A stretch of DNA of 32,971 nucleotides. It comes from Thermoanaerobaculia bacterium (GTDB lineage: Bacteria; Acidobacteriota; Thermoanaerobaculia; Multivoradales; JAGPDF01). The stretch is from NCBI GenBank assembly GCA_017998715.1, contig JAGOCP010000009.1, positions 1 through 32,971 of the forward strand. The letters run 5' to 3'. The notes under the pieces are model-generated. The model was not told the DNA's origin. It was given only the letters and a program-made list of their open reading frames with translations, and did not search any database. Positions 1-7,726 of the stretch are shown here, piece by piece (the first letter of the stretch is position 1; every line of letters starts with the position of its first letter). A program made the translations under genes and the position numbers.

Positions 1-56
1 CGCTCCAGGACCGCAAGGCAGGTCGCCTTGAACTTCGAGATCGCGATGGTCTCCAT
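1..56 (-). CDS. Phd/YefM-type antitoxin, N-terminal fragment
   Basis: Only the first 18 codons are inside the window. They begin with ATG at 56 and read METIAISKFKATCLAVLE, the typical opening of Phd-family antitoxins, in which this segment forms the first strand and helix of the DNA-binding half. Such antitoxins bind and neutralise a partner toxin, often a PIN or RelE/Doc-type protein, and repress their own promoter. The rest of the gene and any toxin would lie to the left of the window. A direct repeat just upstream (68-90) fits the expected autoregulatory operator. The family call rests on a short stretch, so it is probable rather than certain. Confidence 0.7.
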   Translation of the reverse strand, partial: METIAISKFKATCLAVLE

Positions 57-67
57 GGCGAAAATCG

Positions 68-90
68 TACCATGGTCAAATACCATGGTC
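68..90. promoter_or_regulatory. Direct-repeat operator of the antitoxin gene
   Basis: Two identical 10-bp copies of TACCATGGTC are separated by AAA. Each copy contains the palindrome ACCATGGT. The site ends about 12 bp before the antitoxin start codon at 56. Tandem palindromic half-sites at this place are what Phd-type antitoxins use for autorepression. The repeat is seen directly; the operator role is inferred. Confidence 0.6.
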
Positions 91-167
91 CGACTCCGTC
101 TGGACTGTTCGCGCGCTCGTTCGGCTGCAGTTTCTCCGACCCGACCGAAGGCTCCCTCCGACTCGGG

Positions 168-353
168 TCAGCCGCCCGAGCGTGCGCGGTATGCGAGGTA
201 GAGGACGAGGATGACGCCCAGAGCGAGCACGACCCGCGCCGCCCCCATGAGCTGCGTGCGTGCCACGGGGCGCGTTCCCCGGGCTTTGATGCCGGTGAGA
301 GCCGCGATCGCGGTGATGAGGACGGCGAGGCCGAGCCAGGTGAGCCAGGTCAT
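168..353 (-). CDS. Small two-helix membrane protein, unknown function
   Basis: This 61-residue protein begins MTWLTWLGLAVLITAIAALT, a clear first membrane helix (about 3-20). A short basic loop with several Arg and Lys follows, then a second helix (about 38-56), ending in YRARSGG. The positive loop between the helices suggests both ends face outward. No family is recognised. It lies alone between the antitoxin gene and the E1 dehydrogenase gene, and no good ribosome binding site is visible before the ATG. The hydrophobic pattern with basic flanks argues for a real gene. Confidence 0.6.
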   Translation of the reverse strand: MTWLTWLGLAVLITAIAALTGIKARGTRPVARTQLMGAARVVLALGVILVLYLAYRARSGG

Positions 354-456
354 GATGATTCGACCCTAGCAGCACCGGTCGCAGCTGCTCTCCGTGCAGA
401 CTACGGACCTCCTCGAGCCGAGCGTTTGCGAGCGAGCTCGCGCCCGCCCCGGCGAC

Positions 457-2727
457 TCAGAACGCCAGGACTTCTCTGGCCGCGGCGAGGAGTTTGTCGC
501 GATCGGGGAAGAGGGCGTGCTCGAGGATGCGCGAGTAGGGGCTCGGGCGATCGGGGTAGGCGACCCGCTTCACCGGCGCGTCGAGGAAGGCGAAGGCGCG
601 GTCGGCCAGGCGCGCGGCGATTTCGCCGCCGAAACCGCCGGTCAACTGCGCCTCGTGCACGACGACGGCACGGTTGGTCTTCTGCACCGAGGCGAGGACG
701 GTCTCTTCGTCGTAGGGCACCAGGGAGCGCAGGTCGACGACCTCGCATTCGACGCCCTCGCCGGCCAGAACCTCGGCGGCTTCCATGGCGATCCAGGTCG
801 AGGCGCCGTAGGCGACGAACGTGAGATCGGTGCCGGCGCGCATCACGTGCGCCTTGCCGATCGGTGTCAGGTGTTCGCCCCCGGGCATCGTCGCTTTGAC
901 CCGGCGGTAGAGGAATTTGTTTTCGCAGAAGATCACCGGGTTGGCGCCGCGCAGCGCCGACTTCAACAGGCCCTTGGCATCCACCGCGGTCGCCGGACAG
1001 AGCACCGTGAGCCCGGCGACGTGGGCGAACCAGGCCTCCGGATTCTGCGAGTGGAAGGCCCCGGCGCCGACTCCGCCGCCCGCCGGCAGGCGCACGACGA
1101 CCGGACAGGGGCGCTCGAAGCGATAGAACAGCTTGGCGATGACGTTGACGATCTGATTGAAGCCGCACGAAACGAAGTCGGCGAACTGCATCTCGACCAC
1201 CGGCAGGTAGCCGAAGAGCGCCGCCCCGGCCGCGAGTCCGAGCGTGCCGCTTTCGGAGATCGGCGTGTCGAGCACGCGGTCCGGCCAGCGCGCATACAGC
1301 CCCTTGGTGACCCTGAAGGCGCCCTCGAACTGCGCGATGTCCTGGCCGAGGAGCACGATCGACGAATCGTGCTCCATCTCCTCCTGCAGGGCCTGGTGGA
1401 TCGCGTCGAGATAGGTGACCTCGCCCGCCTTCACCGGACCGACGGCGCCGCCGGTGAAGGCGTCCATGGCGGTCGGGATATCGGGATCGGCCAGGGCGAT
1501 CTGCGCCGACGCGGCCTCCACTTCCCCGGCATCGGCGTCCGCAGCCTCGCCGTGCGCGGGGTCGAAGGACTTGCCGAGCATGTCGGTGAGGTCTTCGACG
1601 AGGTCGCCGGATGCATCCGCAACGCCGATCTCCGGCGAGAGCACCGGAAACGTCGGCGAGACGCAGCGCGGGTAGATTCGCGCCCCGGGCTCGGCGAGAA
1701 CCGGCCGGAAGGCCTCCTCTGCGGCGGGCGATGCCGCCGCCAGCGCGCGCTCGATGGCCGTCTCGACCAGCTCCGCGACGCGCGCGTGCAGCCGCTGCTC
1801 GGTCGCGGGGTCGAGCAGACCTTCGCTCGCGAGCCTCCGGGCGTAGACGGGCACCGGGTCCTGGGAGAGGTAGAGCTCGAGCTCCTCCTGTGGCACGACC
1901 TTCATCGAGCCGTCGCCCTCGGCATGACCGCGCAGCCGCCCGACGACCGCCTCGATCAACGTCGGCCCGCCGCCTGCTCGCGCCCGCGACACCGCCTTGG
2001 CCAGGGTCGCCGCCATGTCGTCGGGGTCGTTGCCGTTCACCGTCAGGGCGGGGATCCCGTATCCCGGACCGCGATCGGAAAGCTGCACACAGGCGTACTG
2101 ATGCCGGGCCGGGGTCGAGAAGGCGTAGCGGTTGTTCTCGATCACCAGCACCAGCGGCAGCTTCCAGACCGCGGCGAGGTTCAGTCCCTCATGAAAATCG
2201 CCCGTCGAAGTGCCGCCTTCGCCGATGAAGTTGATCGCCACGCGGTCGCCGCCGTTGCGCTTCATGGCGAAGGCGCAGCCGGTCGCCACGGGGATCATCG
2301 AACCGAGGTGGCTGATCATGCCGACGTGGGCGATGCCCGCAGCGTCGTCGAAATGGCCGTAGTGGTAGGAGCGCTCGATGCCGTGCGAGAAGCCCGGCGC
2401 CTTGCCGAGCACCTGGCAGGCGAGGCGGTAGAACAGCTCTTCGGGCTCCGGCCGGCGGCCGTCCGCCGAACCGAAGCCGAAACCCGGGAAGGCTCGCGCC
2501 GGATCGAGATAGAAAGCGAGGATCGCTCCGACGTCGCGGTGCAGCGAACACAGGACGTCGCCGGCCTCGAGCGCCAGGCCCGCCGGGACGGTGATTCCCT
2601 CGTTGCCGATGGCGCTGTACCACTTCGAGATCCGGCCGGTGAGCAGCATGGCCTCGAAGCGCGCGTCGAACTCGCGCGCCAGTTTCATAAACGCGTAGGT
2701 GCGGAGGCGGTCTTTCGGACTGTTCAC
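457..2727 (-). CDS. Fused E1 alpha/beta subunits of a 2-oxoacid dehydrogenase (branched-chain or pyruvate type)
   Basis: This 756-residue protein joins both halves of a heterotetrameric thiamine-diphosphate E1. Residues 1 to about 345 are E1 alpha: the ThDP/Mg motif runs from GEGGTSTGDFHEG (169-181) to the closing Asn pair at 198-199. Residues 345-434 are an Ala/Asp/Glu-rich linker. Residues 435-756 are E1 beta, with LLGQDIAQFEGAFRVTKGL, DTPISE (E492 is the expected catalytic Glu), LPAGGGVGAGAFHSQ and the C-terminal PYSRILEHALFP region. E1 decarboxylates the 2-oxoacid and reductively acylates the lipoyl group of E2. No E2 or E3 gene is adjacent, so the substrate cannot be fixed; relatives are annotated as 2-oxoisovalerate or pyruvate dehydrogenases. 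The ATG at 2727 fits the family's N-terminus. Confidence 0.9.
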   Translation of the reverse strand: MNSPKDRLRTYAFMKLAREFDARFEAMLLTGRISKWYSAIGNEGITVPAGLALEAGDVLCSLHRDVGAILAFYLDPARAFPGFGFGSADGRRPEPEELFYRLACQVLGKAPGFSHGIERSYHYGHFDDAAGIAHVGMISHLGSMIPVATGCAFAMKRNGGDRVAINFIGEGGTSTGDFHEGLNLAAVWKLPLVLVIENNRYAFSTPARHQYACVQLSDRGPGYGIPALTVNGNDPDDMAATLAKAVSRARAGGGPTLIEAVVGRLRGHAEGDGSMKVVPQEELELYLSQDPVPVYARRLASEGLLDPATEQRLHARVAELVETAIERALAAASPAAEEAFRPVLAEPGARIYPRCVSPTFPVLSPEIGVADASGDLVEDLTDMLGKSFDPAHGEAADADAGEVEAASAQIALADPDIPTAMDAFTGGAVGPVKAGEVTYLDAIHQALQEEMEHDSSIVLLGQDIAQFEGAFRVTKGLYARWPDRVLDTPISESGTLGLAAGAALFGYLPVVEMQFADFVSCGFNQIVNVIAKLFYRFERPCPVVVRLPAGGGVGAGAFHSQNPEAWFAHVAGLTVLCPATAVDAKGLLKSALRGANPVIFCENKFLYRRVKATMPGGEHLTPIGKAHVMRAGTDLTFVAYGASTWIAMEAAEVLAGEGVECEVVDLRSLVPYDEETVLASVQKTNRAVVVHEAQLTGGFGGEIAARLADRAFAFLDAPVKRVAYPDRPSPYSRILEHALFPDRDKLLAAAREVLAF

Positions 2728-2796
2728 GATCGCGGAAGTCTACGGCGCGCAAGCGCGGCGCGGCAAGAAAGGCCTGCTCCCGCGGCAGCCTCCGGC

Positions 2797-5052
2797 TCAG
2801 CGCGGCAAATTCTGGATGCGGGTCTCGAACTCGCTGCGCCGCGGGTACTCCGGATCCATCTGCAGCAGGATCTTGAACGCGAGCTCCGCCTCGGCGCGCT
2901 TCTTCAGGCGCAGGTACCCCTCGAGCTGCTGCACCCCCTGCTCGATGCCCTGCTGCCGGCGATGGACCTCCTCGAGGCGGCTGATCTCGTTGAACAGCAG
3001 CGTCGGCCGCGGGCTGTCGGGAATGGCGCGCTCGAACTCGAGGACGATGTCGCGCGCCGCGTACCAGTCCCGCGCCTGGACCTTCTCCTTGTACTGACGC
3101 TCGAAGTCGTGCGCCTTGGAGTCGCGCTCGGCGAGAGCGGCGATATCGGCGATGCGCAGGCGATAGGTCTCGACCGAGACCTTGGCGAGTCCGGTTGCCG
3201 ACAGCCGCTGGAGCTCGCGCTCGGCTTCGTCGAGGCGATGCGCATCCAGCAGGGTCTCGAGGTTGTCGCGCCGCCGGTCGACCGCGGCGACGCTCGCCGC
3301 CTGCTGCTCTGCGGTCAGGATCGAGGCGCGCAGGGCCTCCGAGAGCTGCAGCGTCGGGTCGGACTTCTCGAGCTGCTCGAGCTTCTTCCTCGCCGCCGCC
3401 AGATCGCCGTGCAACACGGCGTCGCGCCCCTCGGCGAGGATGCCGCCGGCGATCTCCATCTTGCCGCGCTCTTCGCCCATGATCTGGATGGCGCTCGCGA
3501 AGAGATCGCGGCGCGGATGGTGGGGCTCGATCTCGAGCAGCGTCTCGAGCGCGAAGCTGGCGAGCGACTGCTTGTTCTCCTGCAGGTACTTGACCAGCAA
3601 CCGCTCGGCCTCCGCCGCCTTGGCGGCGAGCTCGCGCTGCTCGGCGGTCGGTTCGGCCGGCGCCGGTCGTGCCGCCGGTACAGGGCGAGCGGGCGGTGCG
3701 GCCGGTGCGGCGACGGCAACCGGTGCGACAGGCGCGGAAGTGGGAAGCACGGTGTCGGCGGTGCGGCTCGGCCGCGGCGGAGCCGGAGCCGGCGCGGCGG
3801 CCGTTGCGGCGACGGCAGGGGCGGCCGGCGCGGGCCTTGCGGCCGGCGTCGCGAGCGCCTTGCCCACGGCCGCCAGCTGCTCGCGCAGCTGCGCCACCGC
3901 GGGGTTGCGCGGCGCAACCGATTCGAGCTGGGTCACCAGACCGGCGGCGTCGTCGTAGCGTCCGGCGGCGAAAGCCTGGGTCGCGAGCTCGGCGAGGCGC
4001 GACGATTCGCTGACCTTCTTCGCCGCGCGTTCGATCTGGGCGAGGAGGTCGATGCGTTCCTCGCGCGAGAGCTCCGATGCCGAGCCGGTGCGTGAGGTCG
4101 GGCGCGGCGAGCTGGCCGGCTCGATCCGCGCCGCGATCCGCGCCGCGGACGGCACCTCGATCTCCTGCGTCGCCACCTGGCGCAGCGCCTCGGCCATCCG
4201 CACCAGCGCCTGCAGGAAGGTGATCGCGTCGGGGAAGCGGCGCTCGCGGTCCTTCTCGAGACCCTTCAGCACCAGGTCGTTCAACTCCTGTGGCACCCGC
4301 ACCTGCGGGTTGCGGCCGATGAGCGGAATCGGCGGCTCGGTCAGCCGCTTGAAGACGAAGCCGTGCTGGTTCTCGGAGTCGAACGGCGGCCTGCCGGTGA
4401 TCATCTCGTAGAGCACTGCGGCGAACGAATAGAGGTCGCTCCTGTGGTCCAGCGGGGCGTCCTTGATCGCTCCCGCCTGCTCCGGCGAGCAGTACATGAG
4501 CTTGCCCATGAAGATGCCGGCCTGGGTGATCTCGAGCCCGGCCTGCGCTTCGAGATTCTTCGCCAGCCCGAGGTCGATGAGCTTCACCTGATACCGCCCG
4601 CGGCGGTCGCGGGTGATCATCATGTTGTCGGGCGAGATGTCGCGGTGGATGACGCCCGCGGCGTGGATCGCCTCGAGCCCGCGCAGGGTCTGGATGCCGA
4701 GGTCGACCGCGAGCGGCAAGGGGAAGACGCCGTGCGTCTTCAGCCAGTCATGGACGTGTTCACCCTCGATGTGCTCCGACACCATGTAGAAGCTGCCGTC
4801 GGGCAGGCGCGAGAAGTCGTAGAGGATGGCGACGTTCGGGTGCTTGATCTGGGTGGCGATGCGCGCTTCCTGGGCGAAGCGCTGCAGGGCGTGCGGATCG
4901 GTGGCGCGATCGGCGCGCAGGATCTTGATGACCCGCAACTCCTGCAGGTGGACGTGGCGCGCCCGCCAGATCTCGCCCATGCCGCCCGCGGCAAGGCGGT
5001 CGAGGATCTCGTACTTGCCGTCGAGGATCGTCCCGCTATTGCGTTCGGTCAC
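2797..5052 (-). CDS. Soluble Ser/Thr protein kinase with long repeat-rich C-terminal region
   Basis: This 751-residue protein has a Hanks-type kinase domain at about 14-280. It carries the glycine loop LAAGGMGEIW (20-29), the ATP lysine K43 in VIKIL, the catalytic loop HRDISPDN (136-143) and a DLG (160-162) in place of the usual DFG. No transmembrane helix follows. Instead there is an Ala/Pro-rich stretch (about 405-470) and then charged alpha-helical segments to the end that look like degenerate TPR or coiled-coil repeats, probably for protein contacts. The start is GTG at 5052, with AAGGAG about 12 nt upstream. It ends 69 bp before the E1 gene on the same strand, so the two may be co-transcribed. 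The target is unknown. Confidence 0.9.
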   Translation of the reverse strand: MTERNSGTILDGKYEILDRLAAGGMGEIWRARHVHLQELRVIKILRADRATDPHALQRFAQEARIATQIKHPNVAILYDFSRLPDGSFYMVSEHIEGEHVHDWLKTHGVFPLPLAVDLGIQTLRGLEAIHAAGVIHRDISPDNMMITRDRRGRYQVKLIDLGLAKNLEAQAGLEITQAGIFMGKLMYCSPEQAGAIKDAPLDHRSDLYSFAAVLYEMITGRPPFDSENQHGFVFKRLTEPPIPLIGRNPQVRVPQELNDLVLKGLEKDRERRFPDAITFLQALVRMAEALRQVATQEIEVPSAARIAARIEPASSPRPTSRTGSASELSREERIDLLAQIERAAKKVSESSRLAELATQAFAAGRYDDAAGLVTQLESVAPRNPAVAQLREQLAAVGKALATPAARPAPAAPAVAATAAAPAPAPPRPSRTADTVLPTSAPVAPVAVAAPAAPPARPVPAARPAPAEPTAEQRELAAKAAEAERLLVKYLQENKQSLASFALETLLEIEPHHPRRDLFASAIQIMGEERGKMEIAGGILAEGRDAVLHGDLAAARKKLEQLEKSDPTLQLSEALRASILTAEQQAASVAAVDRRRDNLETLLDAHRLDEAERELQRLSATGLAKVSVETYRLRIADIAALAERDSKAHDFERQYKEKVQARDWYAARDIVLEFERAIPDSPRPTLLFNEISRLEEVHRRQQGIEQGVQQLEGYLRLKKRAEAELAFKILLQMDPEYPRRSEFETRIQNLPR

Positions 5053-5098
5053 CGCGGTTCCCAGCTCCTTGGCCGTTCAGTTCGATGGATTCTCTCCT

Positions 5099-5104
5099 AT
5101 TCTA
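5099..5104 (-). promoter_or_regulatory. Candidate -10 box (TAGAAT) of the kinase gene
   Basis: The minus strand reads TAGAAT here, five of six matches to the sigma-70 -10 consensus, about 47 bp upstream of the GTG start. It directly adjoins the end of the large palindrome, so the -35 region would lie inside the repeat; no good -35 match is seen. TAGAAT also occurs upstream of citrate synthase and of the gene at 29499-29966. Confidence 0.35.
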
Positions 5105-5282
5105 GCCCTAACTTCTCACCTGGCTTCGTCACGAGGCGGCGCAGATGCCGGTGGCTGCAAGGCGTCGCGACCGAGGCGAGCGGAGGCGGGCCTCAAGGCC
5201 CGTCGAGCACGCCGACCGAGCGCAACGCAGCAGGCGCCGGCAGATGCGTCGCCGCAGTAGAAGTCTGGTGAGAAGTTTGGGC
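5105..5282. repeat. 178-bp near-palindromic intergenic element (MITE- or REP-like)
   Basis: The outermost 16 bp, GCCCTAACTTCTCACC (5105-5120), return as the inverted copy GGTGAGAAGTTTGGGC (5267-5282) with one mismatch. Similarity continues inward with small gaps, for example GGCGGCGCAGATGCCGG against the inverted GGCGACGCATCTGCCGG. The centre is a perfect GGGCCT-CA-AGGCCC hairpin at 5188-5201, almost exactly at the geometric midpoint. The element fills most of the space between the divergent kinase and MFS genes. It holds no convincing gene. No clear target-site duplication is visible at its ends. Its shape is that of a dispersed palindromic repeat that folds as a long hairpin; other copies are expected but none is seen in this window. 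Confidence 0.75.
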
Positions 5283-5298
5283 GGGCCCTTGCCGCCGC

Positions 5299-6570
5299 AT
5301 GGCAGAATCTCGCGCCACCCCGATTGGGGGCGCGACCTCCGGAATGACACCCCCCAACCGCTCCTTCGCCGGGCCGATCGCGCCCGCTCCAGCGTCCGCC
5401 CCCAGGCACGCTATCGGCCTCGCCTGCGCCTGTCTGTTCGTCGCCATGCTGAACCTGACACTGGTCGTGGCGGGCTTGAAAGAGCTGGTGGTCGACGATC
5501 TCGGCGGCTCGGTCGCCGACGCGGCGCTCTTCTTCACCGTCGAAATGGTCGCTTATCTGCTCTTCGCGCCGCTCTGGGGGGCGCTCTCGGATCGCTTCGG
5601 CCAGCGCATACCGTTCATCGTCGGCGGCTTCGCGGCGAGCGGGCTGCTGTACTTTGCCTATCTCTGGATCGACTCGATTCCGCTGCTGCTGGCGCTGCGC
5701 TTCCTGCAGGGGGGCGCCGCCATCGCCGGCTGGTCGACGACGATGGCGCTGCTTTTCGACGGCGCCGACGAGGCCAACCGGCCGCGTCTCGCCGGTTTCG
5801 CCGGCGCCTCGCTGATCCTCGGCGTCGGCCTCGGCGCTCCCATCGGCGGGCTGGTGACGCAGCATTGGGGAGGGCGAGCTCCGCTCGCTCTGGCCGGGGC
5901 GCTCTTTCTCCTTCTCGCCCTGGCAGCGCTCGCCCTGCACGAGGCGACTTCCCAGCGCTCGCGGCCGCGCCTCGGCGACATCGGCCGCGCCCTCGCCGCG
6001 CGACCGCGGCTCCTCCTGCCGTGGGCGCTCTACGGCATGGAGCGTTTCACCGTCGGTCTGTTCGTGATCGTCTTCCCGCTCTGGCTACTGGCGCAGCACG
6101 GCGCCGATCCGGCGGCGCGCGGCCGGGCGCTCGCCGCTTTCCTGCTGCCGTTCGCCTTCCTGCAACTGGGGACGTACCGCCTGGTGCAGCGCTTCGGCCC
6201 CTACGCGCTGCTCGCCGCAGGCTGCGCCGGCTACGGTGCCGCCTTCGCCGCCCTCGGCCGCGTCGGCGAGGGGCCCTACTACCCGATTCTGATGACCCTC
6301 GGAGCGCTCGCGGCGCTGATCTTCCCGCCGACCCTCGCGCTCACCGCCGAGTGGACCGCCCCCGAGACCCGCGCCAGCGCGCTCGCCGGCTTCAACGTCG
6401 CGGGCTCGCTCGGCTTCGCCTTGGGCCCCGTCGCCGGCGCCTGGGCCCACCGCGCCGTAGGAGGAGAGGCCGGCAGTTTCACCGCCGCCTTCGACCTGGC
6501 CGCCGCCGCCGCAGGGATGGGCGCCATCGCCGCATTCGTCGCCTATCTGCACTCCCGCAAGCAGAGCTAG
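5299..6570 (+). CDS. Major facilitator superfamily transporter
   Basis: The 423-residue protein has twelve predicted membrane helices. The MFS signature loop WGALSDRFGQR follows helix 2 (about 94-104), and a long cytoplasmic loop with HEATSQRSRPRLGDIGRAL joins the two six-helix halves. The fold exports or imports small molecules using the proton gradient. The general pattern resembles drug or metabolite efflux members, but the substrate cannot be told. Two starts are possible, ATG at 5299 and ATG at 5344; neither has a strong ribosome binding site, and helix 1 begins after both. The gene diverges from the kinase and converges with the FGE-like gene. Confidence 0.87.
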   Translation: MAESRATPIGGATSGMTPPNRSFAGPIAPAPASAPRHAIGLACACLFVAMLNLTLVVAGLKELVVDDLGGSVADAALFFTVEMVAYLLFAPLWGALSDRFGQRIPFIVGGFAASGLLYFAYLWIDSIPLLLALRFLQGGAAIAGWSTTMALLFDGADEANRPRLAGFAGASLILGVGLGAPIGGLVTQHWGGRAPLALAGALFLLLALAALALHEATSQRSRPRLGDIGRALAARPRLLLPWALYGMERFTVGLFVIVFPLWLLAQHGADPAARGRALAAFLLPFAFLQLGTYRLVQRFGPYALLAAGCAGYGAAFAALGRVGEGPYYPILMTLGALAALIFPPTLALTAEWTAPETRASALAGFNVAGSLGFALGPVAGAWAHRAVGGEAGSFTAAFDLAAAAAGMGAIAAFVAYLHSRKQS

Positions 6571-6631
6571 GAACCGAGCGGCCGGCGCGATGGCGCCTCA
6601 GGCGTTCATCACCGCCGGGTTCTCCCCTTCG

Positions 6632-7465
6632 CTAAGTGGCTCGACGCAAGGCGGCGGCGGGGAGCGCGACGCGGAAGCCGAGGCTGAAGCCGGAGTCTTG
6701 CGGCCGGTGGGTGTAGCGCAGGGCGCAGCGGGCGCTCGACGCGTCGTAGTGCCAGCTGCCGCCGCGGATGACTTTGAGCTCGGTCGCGCACTCTCCGACC
6801 GGGTCGCGCACCGGCGCCGCCGGGTAGGGGCAGTGATCGTCCGCGGTCCACTCCCAGACGTTGCCGTGCATGTCGAAGAGGCCGAAGGCGTTGGGCGCGA
6901 AGGCGGCCACCGGAGTGGGCGCGCTGCCGGCGCGGTGCGGCGGGCCGGAGTCGGCCTCGCCGTCGCCGTCGATGTTCGCCTGCGTCGGCTGAAGACTGGC
7001 GCCAGTGTGAAAAGCCTCCTGGCTGCCGGCACGGCAGGCGTACTCCCACTCCGCCTCGGTCGGCAGGCGAAACGGCATGCCGGAAATCCGGCCGAGCTCG
7101 CGGAGGAAGACCTGCACGTCATTCCAACTCACGCGCTCCACCGGACAGTCGCCGCCGCAGGTCGCGAAGGAGCTCGGCCGGGTTCCGACAACGGCGGCCC
7201 ACTGCGCCTGTGTCACCTCGGTGGCACCTAGATAGTACGGATGGGTGATCCGGACGCGGTGCAGGACCTCCTGCGCCTCGCGGCCGGCCTCGTCGGCCGG
7301 GCTTCCCATCTCGAACTCGCCGGCCGCAATCCGCACCAGCCGCAGCCCGGTGTGCGGCTCCACCCAGGTCGCGGGCAGCCGATCGCAACCCGCCGACGCC
7401 CAACAGCACGAGAGCAGCAGCCCGGCGATGCGGCCGAGGGCGCTCGCCTCAGGCCGGGGGCGCAC
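6632..7465 (-). CDS. Formylglycine-generating enzyme (SUMF1/EgtB/PvdO-fold) family protein, probable lipoprotein
   Basis: This 277-residue protein has an N-terminal signal with Cys at 20 and 27 (ASAGC) that suggests a lipid anchor. The FGE-sulfatase domain follows: LVRIAAGEFEMGSPADE, EVTQAQWAAVVG, PVERVSWNDVQVFLREL, FRLPTEAEWEYACRAGS, NAFGLFDMHGNVWEW and IRGGSW, ending SGFSLGFRVA. True FGEs bind copper with two Cys near the C-terminus; here only the second is present (ARCALR) and the first position is Ala. It is therefore probably not a sulfatase activator, and may be another member of the fold such as a periplasmic binding or modifying protein. The start is GTG at 7465, overlapping the DUF1272 gene by 17 bp, which implies co-transcription. 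Confidence 0.85.
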   Translation of the reverse strand: MRPRPEASALGRIAGLLLSCCWASAGCDRLPATWVEPHTGLRLVRIAAGEFEMGSPADEAGREAQEVLHRVRITHPYYLGATEVTQAQWAAVVGTRPSSFATCGGDCPVERVSWNDVQVFLRELGRISGMPFRLPTEAEWEYACRAGSQEAFHTGASLQPTQANIDGDGEADSGPPHRAGSAPTPVAAFAPNAFGLFDMHGNVWEWTADDHCPYPAAPVRDPVGECATELKVIRGGSWHYDASSARCALRYTHRPQDSGFSLGFRVALPAAALRRAT

Positions 7466-7697
7466 AGCCGTGAGGCTTCACGGTGCGCACGGCGGTGGCG
7501 GGGTAGCGGGCCAGCTTGTCCGCTGGGCGGCGCGGCCGCGGCACGAGCTCGCCGCCGCAGTTGGGACAGATGCCGCCCAGCTTCGTCGCGGCACACGACG
7601 CGCAGTAGGTGCATTCGAACGAGCAGATGAGCGCCTCGTTCGAGTCCGGCGGCAGATCGCAATCGCAGCACTCGCAGCCCGGTCGAAGCTCCAGCAT
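7449..7697 (-). CDS. DUF1272 domain protein, small Cys-rich zinc-ribbon-like
   Basis: The 82-residue product begins MLELRPGCECCDCDLPPDS. Its Cys-rich pattern (CECCDC, CSFECTYCASC, CPNCGGELV) followed by RPRRPADKLARYPA is the standard DUF1272 layout and length. The paired CxxC motifs very likely bind zinc. The function of the family is unknown. The ATG at 7697 is preceded by AGAGGAGAG at good spacing, which decides the start over longer readings of the same frame. It overlaps the downstream FGE-like gene and follows the secreted protein gene by 29 bp. Confidence 0.9.
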   Translation of the reverse strand: MLELRPGCECCDCDLPPDSNEALICSFECTYCASCAATKLGGICPNCGGELVPRPRRPADKLARYPATAVRTVKPHGCAPPA

Positions 7698-7726
7698 GTC
7701 GCTCTCCTCTGGCCCTCGCGGCGAGT

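Noticed and set aside
394-4095. A very long plus-strand open frame (1233 codons) opposite the E1 and kinase genes
   Set aside because: Its product is low-complexity, Arg/Gly/Glu-rich and has no recognisable domain; it mirrors the codon bias of the minus-strand genes, which have clear families.
5116-5940. Minus-strand frame that reads through the palindrome and under the MFS gene
   Set aside because: It lies opposite a well-formed transporter and its first codons come from the inverted repeat; no domain.
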